A DNA stretch of 26,880 nt from Auxenochlorella pyrenoidosa (lineage: Eukaryota > Chlorophyta > Trebouxiophyceae > Chlorellales > Chlorellaceae), in the NCBI GenBank assembly GCA_001430745.1, contig KQ482032.1, positions 1,225,611 through 1,252,490 on the forward strand, given 5' to 3'. This document shows, piece after piece, positions 24,601-26,880 of this stretch (positions are counted from its first letter, which is position 1; each line of letters begins with the position of its first letter). The notes beneath the pieces were generated by a model. It did no database searches. It saw nothing but the letters and a program-made list of their open reading frames with translations, and was not told the DNA's origin. Made by a program: the position numbers and the translations under genes.

Positions 24601-26880
24601 GTGCATCTGCCGGCAGCATGGTGTGCTGACCTTGCAGGCATGCGCCCCGGCCTGCCCCTGACCTTTGACTAGCTGCCGCCTCATCTGCTGGCGCAGGTTG
24701 GAAGAACGCGGTGGATTTCAAGCCGGTGCTGCGCACCATTGCAGGCGGCAGCTATCGCATGCATGGAGGTGAGCGCCGCCGGGCTGGTGGCGATGCCAGG
24801 GCAGAGCAGCAGCTTGCCGCAGCTGCCAAGTTCAATTCTGCAACCTGCCTTGTTTGGAAAAGCCTTTTCCTGAGGGCGAAGGATCGAAGCTCTATCCCTC
24901 ATGACCCCCCTTCCCCTCCCTCCCTCCCTCCCTCCCTCCCCCCAGGCTTCTCCTCCTCGTACTACAGCTGCAGCGTGCCCGACGGGTGGAACACCTGCGT
25001 GCGCGGCCCGCTGATCACCAAGCTGAGGGCCGCCATCGCCAAGACCAAGGCCCCCTCCGTCATCTTCACCGGTGGGGCGTGGGGCCGGGCTGGCCGTGCA
25101 CCAAGGTCGAAGCGACGGCTGCACGTTCTGGCCGCAGGCATTGCCTCGACGGCTAGCTGCATGCCGTGCCTTGCCAACTTGTGCCCTCTATTGTGCCATC
25201 CATTCAGAGGTGCCCACCAAGCCCAGTTCCCTAGCTCTTAGCCTTGTTGTGCACATCTCCATCCCTCCACCCTGCCCACACAAATGCTGCAGGGCACTCG
25301 CGCGGCGGAGCAATGGCCACAATGGCTGCAGTGGATGCTGCGCTTGATAAGCGGGTCGACCTGGGCATCAAGAATGCCTGGTGCGGGGCGCTGCCCTGCT
25401 CTGGCTGATTACCGTGCGAGCATTCTTGCGTCCATGGCAGTGCAGTAGCAGCGCTCGTGCGCATGCATGGCCAGCAGCTCACCAAGTGCGCTGGCACCCG
25501 CCCTGCAGGTCCCAGGTCAAACTGTATACCTTTGGCCAGGTCAGCGCGGGGTGGGGTGGGGGGGGCACGCCAGGCTGGCTGAGCCCCTTGGGCCGCCGGC
25601 GGACGCCACTGCGGCACAAACAGCCGTGCGCCCCTGCCAGTGCCCTGCGAGGCCCTGCCGGCCCATCGCTGCTCCACTCCCCCAGCGCAACCTTCTGGGA
25701 GCGCGTGCCTGCCCATGGCCGCCCACACTCCTACCCCGGCCCAGCTGCGTGCAGCCGCGTGTGGGTGATGCCGCGTACGCCGCCCTGGTGGAGGGCTTCA
25801 TCGGCGAGCGATTCAGGCTCGTCAGCAATGCAGGTGATGCACAGACAGTTGGGGCGATGCTGCCGCAGCCCGGCAGCCCCGCCAGGCGCAGCGGTTACAA
25901 ACCTCCCCCTGAGGCTGCCTTGCGAGTGCACGCGCTCTGGCATGTGCGGTGCCAGTGGCAAGCGGCGCCGGTTTGTTGTTTGTCCCACGCCCTGCCGCCC
26001 CGCCCGCCCACCCTGCCCGCAGACATTGCGCCGCACATGCCGCCCACGACGCGCGAGCTGAATGACCAGCTGTCCCTGCCCAACGTGCTGGCGGGCACGG
26101 CGGCTACAGCCGCGCTCAACGGCGAGTCTCTGTTGCTCAAGGTGGCCCTCTGGGTGGTCATCCAGGACCAGCTGGGCTTTGGCGAGGGCTTTGGCCTGCA
26201 AGAGTCGGCGTACGACTTCCGGGACGACATGCGCGAGCGGGTGGGGCCCTACGCCAGCATCTGGCGCCACTACGGGCCCCAGATCCTGACCCTCGACTAC
26301 TTCACCAAGCCGGGGGGCAAGCTGACGCGCACGCTGAAGACCCTGACGTGCGCCAGCGATGGCGACAGGTGGGGACCGGGGGGGGGGGCGGGGGGGGGGG
26401 CTGGGTGATGGCACGCACAGCGTCATGCAGCATGCAGACTTGGGCTGGAGGCCTCGAAGCCGCTTGCCGGCAGCCGCGCTCTGAGCCGCGCACATTCTTC
26501 TCACAATTCAGCGCTTCCCGTGCCCACCTCCCCGCAGCACATGCGAGAAGGAGCAGCTTAATGCGCTCGACATTTACACGACTGCTGCCAAGCGGTTTGC
26601 AGGTCTGTTGCCTGAGGGTTTGAGCAGCGCAGCGCCTGCCTGGCAAGCAATACACTGCACCGAGTCCCAGCCCTTCCCCTACATCCACAACTTGGCTTGT
26701 TCATTAAATTTCTGCAACTGTCTCATTTCCTGCAGGCCGACCCGCTGTCACCACCTACACCTTTGGCCTGATGGCGTCGCTGCTGAACACCATGCAGAAG
26801 TGGCCTCTCATGATGCTCCTGGACCACGGCTGGTACCTGGGGGTGAGCAGGGCATGTGGGGTGTGTGTGGGGTGGGGGGG
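21652..26880 (+). CDS. Secreted class 3 lipase with tandem N-terminal repeats (3' end beyond window)
   Basis: Twenty exons (first 21652-21695, last visible 26736-26842) join in phase to 689 residues; the next donor GTGAGC shows the gene continues. Residues 1-about 22 (MQVALVILAALLSP, then WCGPGAQA) form a signal peptide. Residues about 70-160 and 195-290 are two similar alpha/beta repeats of unknown family. The class 3 lipase domain starts near 310 with a Cys motif (C324, C334, C337 in WTCASC). It has IHYDAVLNATV, nucleophile Ser453 in GHSRGGAMA, YTFGQPRVGD, Asp517 in SNADIAPHMPP, and a likely catalytic His684 in LLDHGWYLG. It should hydrolyse acylglycerols or similar esters outside the cell or in a secretory compartment. 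A long insert separates Asp and His (residues about 525-650). Introns 4 and 6 begin with GC, and four exons are only 31-36 bases long. The substrate cannot be told from sequence. Confidence 0.88.
24916..24943 (+). repeat. (TCCC)n tract before a lipase acceptor site
   Basis: About six tccc units run directly into the acceptor of lipase intron 13 (exon resumes at 24946). It is a simple repeat acting as the pyrimidine tract; its complement is G-quadruplex prone. Confidence 0.75.
26378..26400 (+). repeat. Poly-G run just after a lipase donor site
   Basis: Two runs of about ten G, separated by one C, start about ten bases inside lipase intron 18 (donor at 26369). Such runs are error-prone in sequencing, but they lie in an intron. 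Confidence 0.7.

Overview
The window looks like nuclear DNA of a unicellular green alga of the Chlorella/Micractinium (trebouxiophyte) kind. It is very GC-rich, genes are tightly packed on both strands, and each gene is cut by many short introns that mostly end in CTGCAG. The proteins are eukaryotic (COP9 subunit, golgin, plastid-type aminotransferase, rhomboid with a transit-like leader). The species is an inference. Exons were joined by hand: I looked for GT(or GC)...AG junctions and required reading-frame phase to match on both sides. For the golgin, 2OG dioxygenase, rhomboid and CSN7, the whole model closes exactly from ATG to stop.

Layout, left to right: (1) 1-1031, minus, the 5' part of a gene with two UBA-like domains and an acidic, SUMO-interacting-like stretch; it runs off the left edge and its start codon is split by an intron. 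(2) 1415-about 2850, minus, a pre-SET/SET/post-SET lysine methyltransferase. (3) 3533-4219, minus, four ankyrin repeats, either a separate gene or the 5' part of the SET gene (a G9a-like order). (4) 4757-8781, minus, a 1060-residue tail-anchored golgin, six exons. (5) 9131-11941, plus, a 391-residue isopenicillin-N-synthase-like 2OG/Fe(II) dioxygenase, nine exons. (6) 12655-16064, minus, prephenate/aspartate aminotransferase, with a 634-base run of N in one intron and a one-base frameshift beside it. (7) 16547-18382, minus, a 296-residue organelle rhomboid protease. (8) 18911-21078, plus, COP9 signalosome subunit 7, 265 residues. (9) 21652-window end, plus, a secreted class 3 lipase of at least 689 residues with a two-repeat N-terminal domain.

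Two gene pairs are divergent and probably share promoters (golgin/dioxygenase, 349 bp apart; rhomboid/CSN7, 528 bp apart). The dioxygenase and aminotransferase are convergent. The genes do not form one pathway: chromatin and ubiquitin-type regulation (UBA, SET, CSN7), Golgi structure, plastid Phe/Tyr synthesis, organelle proteolysis and secreted lipid hydrolysis lie side by side, as is normal for an algal nuclear genome. I saw no RNA genes, mobile elements or CRISPR arrays.

The points most worth a second look are the repeat-plus-lipase architecture, the high share of GC-AG introns (5 of about 56 resolved), the intron-split start codon, the possible ankyrin-SET fusion, and the frameshift next to the assembly gap.
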